Assembly (NCBI RefSeq): GCF_028583425.1
Contig: NC_072793.1
Coordinates: 96,767,689-96,831,688 of the forward strand
Direction: 5' to 3'
Length of the DNA: 64,000 nucleotides
Source: Eublepharis macularius
Lineage: Eukaryota > Chordata > Lepidosauria > Squamata > Eublepharidae
Position numbers and translations under genes: made by a program. Below the pieces are notes generated by a model. It was not told where the DNA came from. It made no database searches and worked only from the letters and a program-made list of their open reading frames with translations. Positions 11,216 to 22,330 of this stretch are shown piece after piece; positions within the stretch are counted from its first letter, which is position 1; every line of letters begins with the position of its first letter.

Positions 11216-11806
11216 TGTTCTTCACAGATACTTTATTTTCTTACATTTAGAGGCTGTTGTTCCTGTGTTTCCCCCAAACACTCGAGTACACTTTCTTTTA
11301 GGATTCTCTTTCTCTTTTTGGTTTAAGAATGCTGGCACTCACTTTCTAGTACCCCAAGCCCCTTCTCTTCAAACACCAGTGCTTTCTTTCAGTTTTTGAC
11401 TGAATCTTAAGGTCTCCAAAAGGCAGTTTTCAATCACACCCAGCTAGGGATCATTTTACTCTCCAGAGCTACCTTCCTGTTTAACTCGGTAGGGAAAGTC
11501 TGCTGTCCTTAGAAGATCTAACCCCTTTCTTTGGCCTGATTGGGAGTCTGCACCTACTTCCCAAACTTCCTTGCTAACTTTTCCCCAGTTCTCTTGTCCA
11601 TGTTAAATTGCTCTCAGTTAGGAGTACTACTCTCCACTGTTCACACTTGATTAGTTAGGGCTCTTTCCAGCTCTTGCTACCCAATTAGGTTCCTTGGAGT
11701 AGCCTGTCGCTCCAAGCTCTCTGTGTCTGAGGGATTGACCCTTAATAGTCCTTCAGCTGTTTGTACAGCATTTGCAGCTTTTTAAAAAGTGCAGCCTGTC
11801 ACAACT
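11216..11806 (-). mobile_element. Candidate solo LTR (fossil)
   Basis: Read on the minus strand, this 0.6-kb block starts tgtgacaggc, has an aataaag polyadenylation-type signal about 30 bp before a CA end, and has no internal coding sequence nearby. That is the layout of a solitary retroviral-type LTR. No convincing target duplication was found, so the call is tentative. Confidence 0.3.
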
Positions 11807-11809
11807 GCA

Positions 11810-12772
11810 CACTCCTACCCACACCCACCCATAGTCTGTTAAGAACCATTTTTCAAATAGGGGTTTTTGGGCCCAGCAGCAGTTCCCAGTGATGGACCAA
11901 CCTCCTCCCATTTCTCAAGTTCTCAGCAATTCATCAAGAACTTAAGGGGTTAACACCAGAGCAGGAGGGGCTGTTGCCATTAGAGATCTAGTGATCTGTT
12001 GAGTACTATTTCCATGGAAAATGAGGAGAGGCCACAGCAAAAGAAAATTACTTCAGGTAACTCTTTTGCAACTCTCATTCCACATAACTTCCTTTATCTT
12101 ATCTAATCCTGATAATAGCACCACTTGATGCTGAGTTCTAAAACAAACATTTGCCAGTATAAAATAAAGTTAAAAACATTATTTACAAAAATCTTTCTTT
12201 TGGGTATTGTTGGCAGCCTCTTTATCCTGTTGTTGGGATCACAAAAAAACAGCCATGTAGCTGTGCAGAAAAATTGTCTCTTTAACAGATCAACGTGGGG
12301 TTCCACTTAATTGTTCATATCCCATGTTTTAAAAGTATTAGAATTATTCTTCTTTTCATGATGTGAATATAATTTTTGGTATCTACAGGTACTATATATT
12401 CGAAGGATATGTATAAAAATCCAGGTTTGAACAATATTCCCTCAATAGCTCCTTGCACACACATTACATTGTGGTTATTCCAGCTGCCAAATAGAATGAT
12501 TGACTATAACAAGAGTCCCGACTAGAGGTATGAATGAATGTAGGAATTTTCTTGATCATAGAGAGTGGATAAAAGGCGATCTAGAACCTGAAAGTTTTTG
12601 CCATTTTTTCCCTTGGGAAAAGAGTAGGGTGGGTGGACTGAAGGGCCCCACTTTACTTGAGAAGCTGGTCCAAAAGACTATTGGGGTAGAACCATTCACA
12701 GTAATACTCTGTGAGGCAATTGTGCCATGGCAAGTGGCTGGACGTTGAGCAATGCTTCTGCTTTCTTTCCAG
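11810..12772. other. OASL intron 1, distal part
   Basis: Nothing recognised apart from the polypyrimidine tract and acceptor (tgctttctttccag) that precede exon 2. Open frames here are short and unlike known proteins. Confidence 0.4.
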
Positions 12773-13061
12773 GGCAGTTGTGCAGGGCAGAAAACAGTAC
12801 TGCAGGACAATTCAGATGCCGATCCAATTCTGTTTCTCCACTGGTTCTCTAGCTATGAAGATCAGAGAGAGAGGTCTGAATGTGTAATTGATTCCCTGAA
12901 GCAGGCTCTGATCCGGGATGAACGGAGTATTGCTTACAAGGTTAATATCTTATCTCTAGAAGTAAAGGACAAACCACCACGCTCACTCACACTCACTCTC
13001 CAATCAAAAAATAAGAAGGAATCTGTGCAGGTGGACATCATTCCAGCATATGATGTTTTAG
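12773..13061 (+). CDS. OASL: OASL coding exon 2 (catalytic aspartates)
   Basis: The acceptor is tctttccag|ggc and the donor g|gtaaga (phase 1). The exon encodes about 96 residues of the nucleotidyltransferase fold. It begins GSCAGQKTVLQDNSDAD: the GS motif of the nucleotide-binding loop and the paired Asp of the SDAD motif (Asp75 and Asp77 of human OAS1) are present. The third metal-binding Asp (Asp148 of OAS1) is in IIPAYDVL near the end. In the loop, Gln-Lys replaces the Lys-Gly of human OAS1 (GGSSGKGTTL). Human OASL has lost the first aspartates, so on this exon alone the lizard protein could be an active synthetase, like chicken OASL and mouse Oasl2. Activity is inferred, not shown. Confidence 0.93.
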
Positions 13062-13249
13062 GTAAGAAATGAGCTCACAGTCCTTATCTTTAGTTATGTC
13101 ACTGAGTGAATACACAGGTAACATTTTGTGAAGTGATGGAACTACGGAGGGATAGAACAGTTTTCTAAGATGGCTATCAGAATTTCCTGCCAAGTGGTAA
13201 GTAGAATTTTATTTCATGTGTTGGATATTCCAACTGCCTATAATTAAAA
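13062..13249. other. OASL intron 2, proximal part
   Basis: Donor-side intronic DNA with nothing recognised. It ends at the 10-bp target duplication ataattaaaa that precedes the 5S-head SINE. Confidence 0.4.
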
Positions 13250-13470
13250 CTGCCCGGACCTGGATAGCCCAGGATAGCCCAGTCTCATCAGATCCTGGGA
13301 AGCTAAGCAGGGTAGGCCTTGGTTAGTAATTGGATGGGAAGACTACCAAGGAAGACAAGAATCGCTATGCAGAGGCAGGCAATGGCAAGCCACCTGTTCG
13401 TCTCTTGCCCTGAAAACCCCAGCAGGAGTCGTCATGTCAGCTGCAATTTGATGGCACTTTACACACACAC
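13250..13470 (+). mobile_element. 5S rRNA-derived SINE with BovB-like tail
   Basis: The head resembles 5S rRNA, including its internal promoter region: gtctcatcagatcctgggaa, gctaagcagggtaggccttg, then ttagtaattggatgggaaga. The 3' part (ggagtcgtcatgtcagctg, tttgatggcactttacacac) matches the 3' end of the BovB copies at 44346 and 54527, ending in the same acacac tail. The SINE is flanked by a perfect 10-bp duplication, ataattaaaa (13240-13249 and 13471-13480). It is a 5S head joined to a tail recognised by BovB machinery, in intron 2 of OASL. Confidence 0.85.
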
Positions 13471-13679
13471 ATAATTAAAATTGGCTCCAAGGTTGCCATT
13501 AAAATAAGAACTCTGCAAGAGATTAACAGTCCAGCTACTCCAACATTTTGTTTCCCATAATGGGAGATAGGTGCCCTGGAAGGACCTTCGAAAGGCCACA
13601 AAGGCCAAAGCCTCCCCCGGTTGCAGCACTGAACGATATACTGCCTTTGAAAATGGTATTCATCCATCATGGCTGCTAT

Positions 13680-14165
13680 TGATTGACTTTTCTTTCTTCC
13701 ATGAGTTGGTCTAAAGCTACCAGTTAATGATGTATTGTGTAAATAAGTACCTTTTTGTGTCCATCCTGAATCAGTTGTTCATCAATTTTACTTTGTGCCC
13801 TTGAGTTCTTATATTTTGGGAGAGAAAGAAAAAGACCCCTCTTTCTCCAGGCAGTACATAATTTTTTAAACTGCTATAAAAGCCTCTCCCCTTAGTTACC
13901 TTTCTTTCTAAAATAAAAAGCCCCAGGCTCTTTAGCCTTTTCTTATTAGGGAAGTGTTCCAACCCATTGATTATTTTGTTTGGCCTTTCTGAACCCTTTC
14001 CAGCACCACAATTATCCTTTTTAAAATGGGGCAACAAGAACTACATACAGTATTCCAAATGCAGCCATATTATAGATCTACACAAGGGCATTACAAGACT
14101 GGCTGTTTTTATTTTTAATCCCTTTTACAACAATCCCCTCTCCCAAGAATCAGATTTTTTCACTG
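13680..14165 (-). mobile_element. CR1/L3-like LINE 3' region
   Basis: The T/A-rich 5' part (13790-13900) followed by the stretch cctttctgaaccctttccag to tggctgtttttatttttaat is the degenerate antisense form of a CR1/L3-type 3' end known from turtles and lizards. A shorter copy lies at 2556-2655. No intact coding remains. Confidence 0.45.
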
Positions 14166-15026
14166 TTGTGGAACACTGAGTCAGCATTTTCATCCAGTAC
14201 TGCTGCTAGAGAAGCAAGTAAATGCAACTGCAAAAGGCCTTTTCCCAACTCAGATCAGCCTGGAAGGTCGCCCCCTGCCTTGACACAGCCGATCTGGCCA
14301 CCTCGTGCCACTGTAGCATTGAGATTAAATTGCTGTAATGCACTCTACATAGGTCTCCCCTCTAAAGCAACTCGGAGACTCCAGTTGGTACAGAACTCCA
14401 CAGTTCATTTGTTTTCAGGAGTTAGGTAGAGCATGCCTGTTACTCCCACTCTGCAGTCCCTCCATTGGCTTTCTATCAGTTACTGGCCTCAATTCAAGGT
14501 TTTGACTATCACAAGACCCTTAATGGACTTGGCCCTTCATTTCTGTGCAACTAGCCCTTTCTGTGCTCTGACGTGGCAACTTTCCACCCTATAGATGGGC
14601 AAAATCAGCAGCTGCCATCTCCCTGGTAGCCCCCACCTTACGAATGGCCTGCCTCAGGAGGCCAGGAAAGGCTCCCTCATCTGACTTTCCACATACTATG
14701 TAAAAGTGAAGGGAGGGCTTTTTTAACTCAAGTGATACGGTTGTGCCAGAACAAATGGATCAGAGAGATGCCTTGGTCAAGGACAGGAACTATGGACTGT
14801 TCTACTGGGGACTGTCTACTGTGGTGTAGATATGCTCTTACCGGTAGATTCAAAATTGTTAAATTACTTACGCATTCTTTCAGAAATGTTTCATCTTTGT
14901 ATTTGGATTTATGCTTGTTTGCAGATTTCTGCAACTCATACTTTATCGTACTTATTCACTTAATGTCCTAGTTGGTGTTAATAATAATAATAATAATAAT
15001 AATGATAATAAATAATAATAATAATA

Positions 15027-15059
<33 letters not shown>

Positions 15060-15300
15060 TGCCTCACTCAGAATAGTGAACAGTGTTACTATTATCCCTA
15101 TGACACAGCTTGGGAGCTGGGGCTGAAAGGTGTGGCTTACCCAAGGCCATCTACTGAGATCATGGCAATGCTACGGCAGCTGTTGATCATACTACATTAT
15201 CGTTTGTTGAATGTTCTAGCTGTTGATTGTGTTTTCTTGTACTGTGTAATCTGCCTTGGGTCTCAGTGAGAAAGGTGGATTATAAAATAAATAATTTTCA
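14166..15300 (+). mobile_element. L2-clade LINE fragment (degenerate)
   Basis: A conceptual + strand reading gives LNCCNALYIGLPSKATRRLQ followed by LVQNSTVHLF, a recognisable decayed form of the L2 reverse transcriptase C-terminal block seen complete at 30058-31735. The 3' end is near 15250-15295 with the typical ccttgggtctcagtgagaaa. An ATA-type microsatellite (14983-15059) and about 110 bp of other sequence interrupt it. Confidence 0.65.
14983..15059. repeat. (ATA)n microsatellite
   Basis: About 77 bp of aat/ata trinucleotides with a few variants lie inside the L2 fragment. The L2 sequence resumes about 110 bp later. Confidence 0.9.
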
Positions 15301-17038
15301 TTGGACTATCCACTACAACCGCAATATCTTTTTCTTGGTTTGTCACTGCCAGTTCAGCCCCCATCAGTGTATATATTTTCTCTAATGTGCAATATATTTT
15401 CTCTTTCTCATTTTACACTTGCATTGAACCTGATTTTCCACTCTGTCCATTTGCCTGATTTGGGAGCCTCCAGCTGGAGCTCCTTACACTCTACTCTGTT
15501 TTCATCATTCTGAATAAATTGTGCCATCATGCTATACTTCAGAACATTCATATATCTGGAAACAGCCACAGAGGTGTTCAAGAATGGCCTCATGCCTATT
15601 TTGGCTTCAAACATAGTATTTTTCAATCTAAACTGAACAAGACAATCTATTCTGCCCTATTTGTCTTTAGTAATTATTTAAACACCTGGAAGGACCAACT
15701 TCAAAGCTAAAATCCACATTGATTGATCCCAAATTTTCTCTTTTGCAGAGGGATAAGAAAAATGATCAAGGGGAAGGGGAGTCATTTCATGTGGTCAGAA
15801 ATGTTTGTGAATTATAGTTAACACTCGCGTTGTTCCACATGCCAATGTGATATGGGTAGCTGGGAATTTTGTGGGGCCCCTGGCAGTCCAACAAATGAAA
15901 AGTTGAGGGCCTTTAAGCCCCTCCCCCAAAGAGGATCACTGTCATCACAAGCTTCTGATGTTTAGCCCACAAACAGAGGAGGGTTTTCGGGAGGCTGCCT
16001 GCCTTGTCTGGGAAGCCTGAGAGCAGAGGAAGTAATTGACGCACATTGCTGTCCTCCTAACCTAGAGTTTCTGACTGCTTTTCGAACTGCTCTTCCTTTG
16101 TGCCCCCTTGCCTTGCTCCCACCATTAATTTCTAGTCACTAAAGGGATGTTGCAACCAGGCTGCCAGCAGGCTGCCTTGGGGTCCTCGTACCATTTCTTC
16201 CCATGTAGTATAAACCCATGAACGGCAAGCTAAGATTCTCATGGGCTTGCTGATTGTGCTGGGGTTTTAATTAAGGATGGGCAGGAAAAAGTTGAGAAAG
16301 AAGGAAGGGGATGGTGACTGTATATGTGGGGGTGACCTTCCCAAAAATATGAAAGGGAGAGTTTCAGATGGAAGATGGGAGGTGAAAGGAGAGTGGTGGG
16401 ATAAGGGGGTGGGGTAGGAGGATGGTATGATGAGCTTCCTGTGTAATTAGTCTTCTCAAATGAATGACTTCACAGCAGACTGGGACATGCTTTTAAAATT
16501 ATATTTGAAGCACAGCAAGGTCAAAATAAGTGGGTAGAAAGATAAAATTAGTACAGCAATGTTATTTATCACTCCTCCAGAGAATAAGTAAGTTTGCTAG
16601 AAGGGACAAATCTTTTCATTCTCAGTTACTCTAGCTTCAACGCTCGGCTTTTTGATCAACATATATTGAAATTTAGCTTTGTTTAGGAACTAATATTGTC
16701 TGTGACAATCAAGGATAGGGATGCAAGAAACAAACAGCATATATTTTGGGGAGAGAAGTATATTTCTGGAGCATTTTTAGGGTGAGAACACAGCCTTCCA
16801 GTTAAAGTTACAAACTGCTTAGCTTGCCCTTTCAGGCAAAGTAGATATAGTGATAGTCCCTTCCTCTGCTTGAATGAGGGCCCTTTCTCTTCTCTTTTGT
16901 ATCTAGTCAAGATGGTATCTACCCACACGCCCACAATTTTCTCTGCTGGGACAGAACAGTTATGGATGATTCTGATAAAATGCAGTGGAATACAACAGTA
17001 TCATGATAACTTGCTTTGATACTTGCTCCCCATCTCAG
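15301..17038. other. OASL intron 2, distal part
   Basis: No gene recognised. The acceptor before exon 3 (cttgctccccatctcag) has a modest pyrimidine tract. Confidence 0.4.
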
Positions 17039-17214
17039 AGCAGATAACTTCGACTTACAAGCCACCCCCCAAGGTGTATGTGGATTTGATCCAGGCCATT
17101 AAGGACCCTGGTGAGTTCTTCACTTCTTTCACTGAGCTGCAGAGGAACTTTGTGAAGCAATGTCCAGAAAAACTAAAGGATCTGCTGCGTCTGGTCAAGT
17201 ACTGGTACAAGGAG
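17039..17214 (+). CDS. OASL: OASL coding exon 3
   Basis: The exon begins with the two bases that complete a Glu codon from exon 2 and ends gag|gtaagg (phase 0). Its roughly 58 residues include the family motif TELQRNFVKQCPEKLKDLLR and then RLVKYWYKE. By eye this aligns with OAS1 TELQRDF and RLVKHWY, and keeps the Arg and Lys corresponding to OAS1 Arg210 and Lys213, which contact substrate. The match to human OASL exon 3 (FSELQRNFVKHRPTKLKSLL) is stronger than to OAS1. Confidence 0.93.
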
Positions 17215-17238
17215 GTAAGGGCTTCTTCCTCTTAGCTT

Positions 17239-17330
17239 TTATTTATTTATTTAGACAATTTGTATGCCACCTCTCTGGATCTGCTCAAGGCAGGTTACAG
17301 TTAAAATAGTACAAACAATTAAAAAGAGTC
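17239..17330 (-). repeat. L2-like LINE 3'-end fragment
   Basis: tttatttatttatttagac followed by a stretch that reverse-complements to an L2-type gcctgagcagatcc tail. It starts only about 25 bp after exon 3, just inside intron 3. Confidence 0.5.
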
Positions 17331-18387
17331 ATAATGGAGGGCAAGGTATAGCTATGTGTTTGCAGCCAGTTCATCAGCCAGGAGCTAGAGAGGTGACCCA
17401 CTCTGCTATTATTGACACACTGTCTCCCAATTCAAGATGCTTGTGTTCACATTTAAAGCCTTATACAACTTGGGGTCAGCATTAGGGGTGTGCACACACA
17501 CAAAAATCAGTGAATCAGGATCTGGGATTCAGGATCTGGGTATCCCTGAAAACCAGGTAAGATTCTCTAATCTTGTTAGAGAATCCCAAATTTATCCATC
17601 CATTATTCCCTATGAGGAAAACTATTCAGGGGGGTGGGGGCATTTTTCAAACACACTCCACCAGATTTGCAGAGAACCTACTCCTGGCTGTCCAGGATGA
17701 TTGGAACCTGCAGTCCAATTATGTGGAGCCCCGAACAAGGTGTCCCCAGCTGTGCTGCATTGTTTCCTATGAGAGACCCGTTTCCAAGGCTTTCCAGGCA
17801 AAGGATACCTTAAGCAAAGGCAACCCCGGAACAAATGCCAATCCCAATGCAAGCCCCACTCCCAGGACAAGCTGAAGCAACAAGGCCCAACAGAACCAAA
17901 CTACATCAAGGGAACCAGAGAATCCCAAAGTCAAACCAGAGAATCCTGGTTTGAAACTGAAAAATGGGGTGGTAAGGCTCACCAGAGCCATGGAGTTTAA
18001 AATGCACCTGGCAGCGCTTGAAGGGCTTTTTTTGGAACTTGGGCATGGGTGGAGGGTTGGGAAGAGAATCCACTGTGCCTGCTGCATCCTGTCCCCTCTG
18101 TCCTCGTGCCACTGTCCTGCCATAGTGCAGAGCTTGCCTCCACTTCACGCAGCTGCCTTCTCGCTTGCTGCTGCTCTGCTCTGCTACAGCTGCATAATCC
18201 GTCCAGCTTCCTGGATCCAATCTGGGATTCTCCTATGTGATCTTGCTGTTTAGCCAGTTCATGAATCCCAGATTACACATTTTTTATTTATTTTATTTAT
18301 TTATTTTATTTATTTACATCATTTATCCCAACAAGCATATCTTAAGGACTGCCTACTGCCACATGAACCGACCAACCACTTCAGTCA
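17331..18387. other. OASL intron 3, proximal, with degenerate repeat
   Basis: Near 17480-17600 and 18190-18260 there are short related segments (gaatcaggatctgggattca; gaatcccagatt) that look like an eroded DNA-transposon repeat. A tttattta microsatellite lies at 18277-18316. Open frames here (one of 118 codons on the minus strand) are repeat or shadow frames; nothing else is recognised. Confidence 0.35.
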
Positions 18388-20045
18388 TAGAATCATAGAT
18401 TTGGAAGGGGTCTTATAGACCATCTAGTCCAACAGCATACAACATCCCTAAGAAGTATTCATCCAGCTGCTCCTTGAAGGCTGCCAATGAGGGGGAACAC
18501 ACCACATCCCTAGGCAGCCAATTCCACTGCTGAATTACTCTTAATTTGAAGAAGTTTTTCCATAACGTCCAGCCAATACCTTCCTCCTGTAGTTTAAACC
18601 CATTGTTTCAAGTTCTATCCTCTGTTGTGAACAGGAACAGCTCCCTTCCCTCCTCTAAGTGACAGCCTTTTAAATACTTAAAGAGAGTAATCATGTCTCC
18701 CCTCAACCTTCTCCAAACTAAACATCCCCAGGTTGTCCAGTCTCCATGTAGGGCTTGGTCTCTAGACCCTTGATCATCCTGGTTGCTCTCCTCTGCACCT
18801 GTTCCAATTTGTCCACATCCTTTTTGATGTGAGGCCTCCAGAACTGCACACAGTACTCCAGGTGGGGCCTGACCAACCCGCTATATAGTGGGATAATTAC
18901 ATCCTATGATTTGGATGTTATACCTTCGTTAATACACCCCTAGAGTGTGTTCGCCTTTTGTGCTGCTCTATCACTCTGAGTCCTCATATTTATCTTCCCA
19001 TCCACCTGTATCTCAAGATCTTGTTTATACACACTGCTACGCAGAAGTGTATCCCTCATACAGTATGCATGCTTTGAATTTTTGTTACCCAGGTGGAGAA
19101 CCTGGCACTTATTCATGTCAAATTGCATCTTATTCAAATCTTCCCACCTTTCCTGTGTATTCAGATCTCGTTGAATTTTATCCTTGTCTTCAATATAACA
19201 GTAATAATAATAACATTTGATTTATATACCACACTTTAGGACAACTTAATACCCACTCAGAGCTGTTCATAAAGTATGTTATTACCCTCATGACAATCAC
19301 CCTGTGAGGTGGGTGGGGCTGAGAGAGCTCCAAGAAGCTGTGACTGACACAAGGTCACCCAGCTGACTACAAGCAGAGGAGTGGGGAATCAAACCTGGTT
19401 CTCCAGATTAGACTCCTGCAGCTCTTAACCACTACCCCAAACTGGCTTTAAGGTTGTTTGCTACTCCTCTCAGTTTGGAGTCCTCTGCAAATTTAATGAG
19501 TAATCCCTTCACATCCAGATCATGTATAAAAATATTGAAAAGTACTGTTTGCAGATTGATGCCTGTAATATCTGCTTCAGTCTCTTCCCCGAGACAGAGG
19601 TTAGGCTAACTGGACTGTAGTTCCCAGGATTGTCCTTTTACCCTTTCTTGAAGATTAAGATCACATTTGTCCTCCTTCAGTTTTCTGGCATATCACCTGT
19701 CCTCCAAGAGACCAACCAAAGGTCTGCAAGCTCTTTTGAAAGTTCTTTAAGCAGTCTTTGGTGCGCCCCATCTGGCCCAAAGGATTTCTACACATCCAGT
19801 GCAGCAAGGTGCTTCTCCACAACTTCTCTGCCCATGTCAAATGACAGCCATGAAACCATGCTTTGTCTACTACCATCTCTAGGTGGGCCTGTTCTCTCCT
19901 TCAGGGAGAAAACTCAAGCAAAGTATGCATTGAATCGCTCTGTCCTCTATCAGAGTTTTCTCCATTTTCACCTATCAGTTGGGGTATCACCACCTACACC
20001 TTCCATTTGCTCCTCACATATCTGAAGAATGTCTTTTTGTTGTGA
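18388..20045 (-). mobile_element. CR1 LINE, 3' part, interrupted by a SINE (minus strand)
   Basis: The left end (tcatagaatcatagatttgg) is the reverse complement of the classic CR1 tail with its 8-bp attctatg-type repeats. Minus-strand coding remnants follow: LHLGNKNSKHAYCMRDTLL (19137-18940) and QTFGWSLGGQVICQKTEGG (about 19740-19670) match the end of the CR1 reverse transcriptase region. The copy is degenerate. A SINE at 19199-19446 is inserted within it and the CR1 resumes on both sides, so the SINE came later. Confidence 0.8.
19199..19446 (-). mobile_element. tRNA-derived SINE nested in CR1
   Basis: Reverse-complemented, this starts gccagtttggggtagtggtt, continues with a B-box-like aggtttgattccccact and the core gtgaccttgtgtcagtcaca, and ends in attattattac. 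The same family as other + strand copies here, in opposite orientation, inserted in the CR1 at 18388-20045. Confidence 0.8.
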
Positions 20046-20559
20046 TGAGCCCCACTGGCCAGTCAGTTCATTCTGAGCTTTGGCTTTTCTTTTTTAAAAA
20101 AATACTTAAAAAAAACATGTAACATACAAAACATATAACATCAAAGAAAAACCAGCAAAGGAAAAGATTGACAACTATAGCATGACGACCAGAATAAGAA
20201 AATTTTCCCCCACTTCTGCCTTCCTTGGATCTGAGGAAGTGGCAGCAAAGATGTCACTCTTTGTTGTCACTCATCATGCCGCCATCCAGTCTGGCGTTAA
20301 GTGGTTATGCTTGGAGTAATTCCAGTGCACAGTTCTGTTCAGGATTCCAGTGGGAGCAAGATGGGCCATGCACAGTGCTAGCTAGATTTATGCACAATGT
20401 TTTAGCAATAACAAATAATAAAATGAAAGTGCATAGAAACATATTATATTGTCTCCCTCACTATCTCCCTCAGTTTGGGGACTACCAGCATATGAGGTAA
20501 TGAGGCTAGTCAAACTGGGTAGGATTATTTAATTCCCACGTACAGCAGGGAGCATTTTT
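20046..20559. other. OASL intron 3, A/T-rich stretch
   Basis: It includes a T- and A-rich block near 20085-20140 that may be an antisense L1-like 3' end. No gene recognised. Confidence 0.3.
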
Positions 20560-21995
20560 GTGCCGCGTCTTTTAGAAGAGAGTCCCAGTCCTGCTTAAGC
20601 AGCTTTTCTATAAGTAATTCTCATCTTTTCCCAGTTAAAGCTCTTGGGCACCATGAACCTAATTCATTCATTTCCATGTCCACAGTTTTGTTCCACCTTA
20701 ACCAGCACTGCTCTTGGGCTGCTGATTTAGTGAAGACTGGAAGATCTTCGGAGTTTTGCAGTCTGTATTTGAAACAGACTATGGCTTTCCAGATCAGTGT
20801 TGAGATTTTTGGAAGGCTCAATTCAAGTTTTATGACTGTGAAGTCTATACATGGTGGTAGAGCAAGTATTTTCCGGAAGAAGGTTAACTGGAGCTTGTCG
20901 AGTTGTTCTATTGGGCCCAGGAACCAGATCAGGGAACCATATAGTATGTGTGGTATTACAAGAGCCTTGTATGCCGTCAAAAGTGCTGGTACATATTGAG
21001 CTCCTTGAATAAAGAAGAATTTCCTTAAATCTAGTAGAGCTAAGCTGATTTTCTGGGTAAGATGTTGAATATGCTTGAACCAGGATAAATTTGACTAGCA
21101 GATGATTCCTAGATATCTGAATTTGTTGACCTGTTGTAATCTGTATGACCAATTTTCCATTTGTTGTTTAATTGTTTTGTTGACTTTGAGAACACCATCA
21201 TTTTGGATTTGTCTTCATTTATCTCCAAGAGTTCGTTGCTACAATAGGCAATAAATGCTTTAATAGCTTGCTTTAGGCCAACCTGGGTTCTGGAGAGCAA
21301 GCGTATATCAAGGTGGGCTATACTGGGTAATTGCCTAAGCATGGTGTGTGAGTGGAGATGCCTTGCAAGCTTGGAACAAAGTCGTTTAAATCTAGGTTGA
21401 ATAGATGAAGTGCAAGAACGCAGCCCTGGTGCAAGCCTCTTTGGATAGGTATTTAGCTTGATATAGTTTGACATGTAATACATTTTCGAAGTAGAAGTTC
21501 ATTATCAGCTTGGGTAGACGTGTTATGTTTGTTCCACAGTCTTGCATGGGACACAGAATCGAAGGTAGCCCTTAGGTCAATAAATGCTGCATATAGGGAG
21601 CCAGGCATGTCTAATACTTATTTGCTTACCAGTGAGGCAAGCATAAAGCAGTTGTCCACACAAGAGTGGCCCTTTCTAAATCCAGCTTGTTTGTCCCCCA
21701 GTACCTCCTCATTATCTATCCAATACAGCATTTTTTTAATAAATGAGATGCATACAGTTTGCCAATTATTGCAAGGAGGCTGGTTGGTTGATAATTGCTT
21801 GGATCAGTTTTATTGCCTTTTTGTTGATGGGTGTAATCAATGATGTTTTCCAGGTGTCTGGTATAATTCCATTTGAGTTTACCAATGTAAATAGAGGCAC
21901 AACACTTGAGTCCACCAATTGGGGTCTGTCTTTAGAAGCTCGGCAGGGAACGCGGCAAGGCCAGGGGACATTCTGAAATAGGCTGATCTGCATGT
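20560..21995 (-). mobile_element. Non-LTR LINE, reverse transcriptase part, clade not assigned
   Basis: Minus-strand frames give reverse-transcriptase-like pieces: PLFTLVNSNGIIPDTWKTSL (about 21890) near the start of the RT, SNELLEINEDKSKMMVFSKS (about 21210) after the catalytic region, and AYKALVIPHILYGSLIWFLG (20980-20910), LRLELSLPK-like text and KYRLQNSEDL toward the end. Stops and frame changes separate them. The style (YKALVIPHILYGS, ELSLPK) fits a CR1/Jockey-like or related LINE. A 3'-terminal copy of what looks like the same family is at 35273-35655. Confidence 0.65.
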
Positions 21996-22112
21996 GACCT
22001 GGCCATTATCTATTCAAAACAAGTTTGTTTTCTCATGAATAGGTGAAGAAAGGCCTTAAGAGATTACCAATAGCTAATAATTTCTGTTCTGTCTTCCTGC
22101 TGACTATATGTT

Positions 22113-22330
22113 GGTTGTTGTGGGTTTTCTGGGCTGTATTGCCGTGGTCTTGGCATTGTAGTTCCTGACGTTTCGCCAGCAGCTGTGGCTGGCATCTTCA
22201 GAGGTGTAGCTACAGGAACTACAATGCCAAGACCAATGTCAGGAACTACAATGCCAAGACCACGGCAATACAGCCCGGAAAACCCACAACAACCATCGTT
22301 CTCCAGCCATGAAAGCCTTCGACAATACAT
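22113..22330. repeat. Fold-back palindrome (Penelope-like terminal repeat?)
   Basis: Arms at 22113-22169 and 22238-22294 (57 bp) are reverse complements with one mismatch. Between them is ccagcagctgtggctggcat and an extra partial copy of aggaactacaatgccaag (22214-22233). The arm sequence (gtagttcctgacgtttcgcc) is a widely dispersed reptile repeat. The paired inverted copies, and the hammerhead-like core described next, fit terminal repeats of Penelope-like elements, but no Penelope coding sequence is present, so this is inference. Confidence 0.7.
22167..22201 (-). ncRNA. Hammerhead-ribozyme-like core in palindrome
   Basis: Read on the minus strand: CTGAAGA (fits CUGANGA) at 22201-22195, then gccagc and gctggc (a 6-bp helix II with a short loop), then GAAA at 22174-22171, then CGTC. 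Helix I could begin with CCT pairing AGG outside the core. All conserved core positions are present. Helix III would be only two base pairs with no loop, so a single molecule should fold poorly; Penelope-like hammerheads with very short helix III are reported to work as dimers. Activity is inference. Confidence 0.5.

Noticed and set aside
12500-12772. Extending OASL exon 2 leftward to the open frame start at 12752
   Set aside because: The seven extra codons would cover the polypyrimidine tract and acceptor; homology starts at GSC, exactly after cag.
14983-15059. Periodic array that might suggest a CRISPR or satellite
   Set aside because: It is a simple ATA microsatellite in a vertebrate genome; no spacers.
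17622-18220. Overlapping minus-strand frames of about 100 codons
   Set aside because: Low-complexity Ser/Pro/Leu frames in a degenerate repeat, with no conserved motif.
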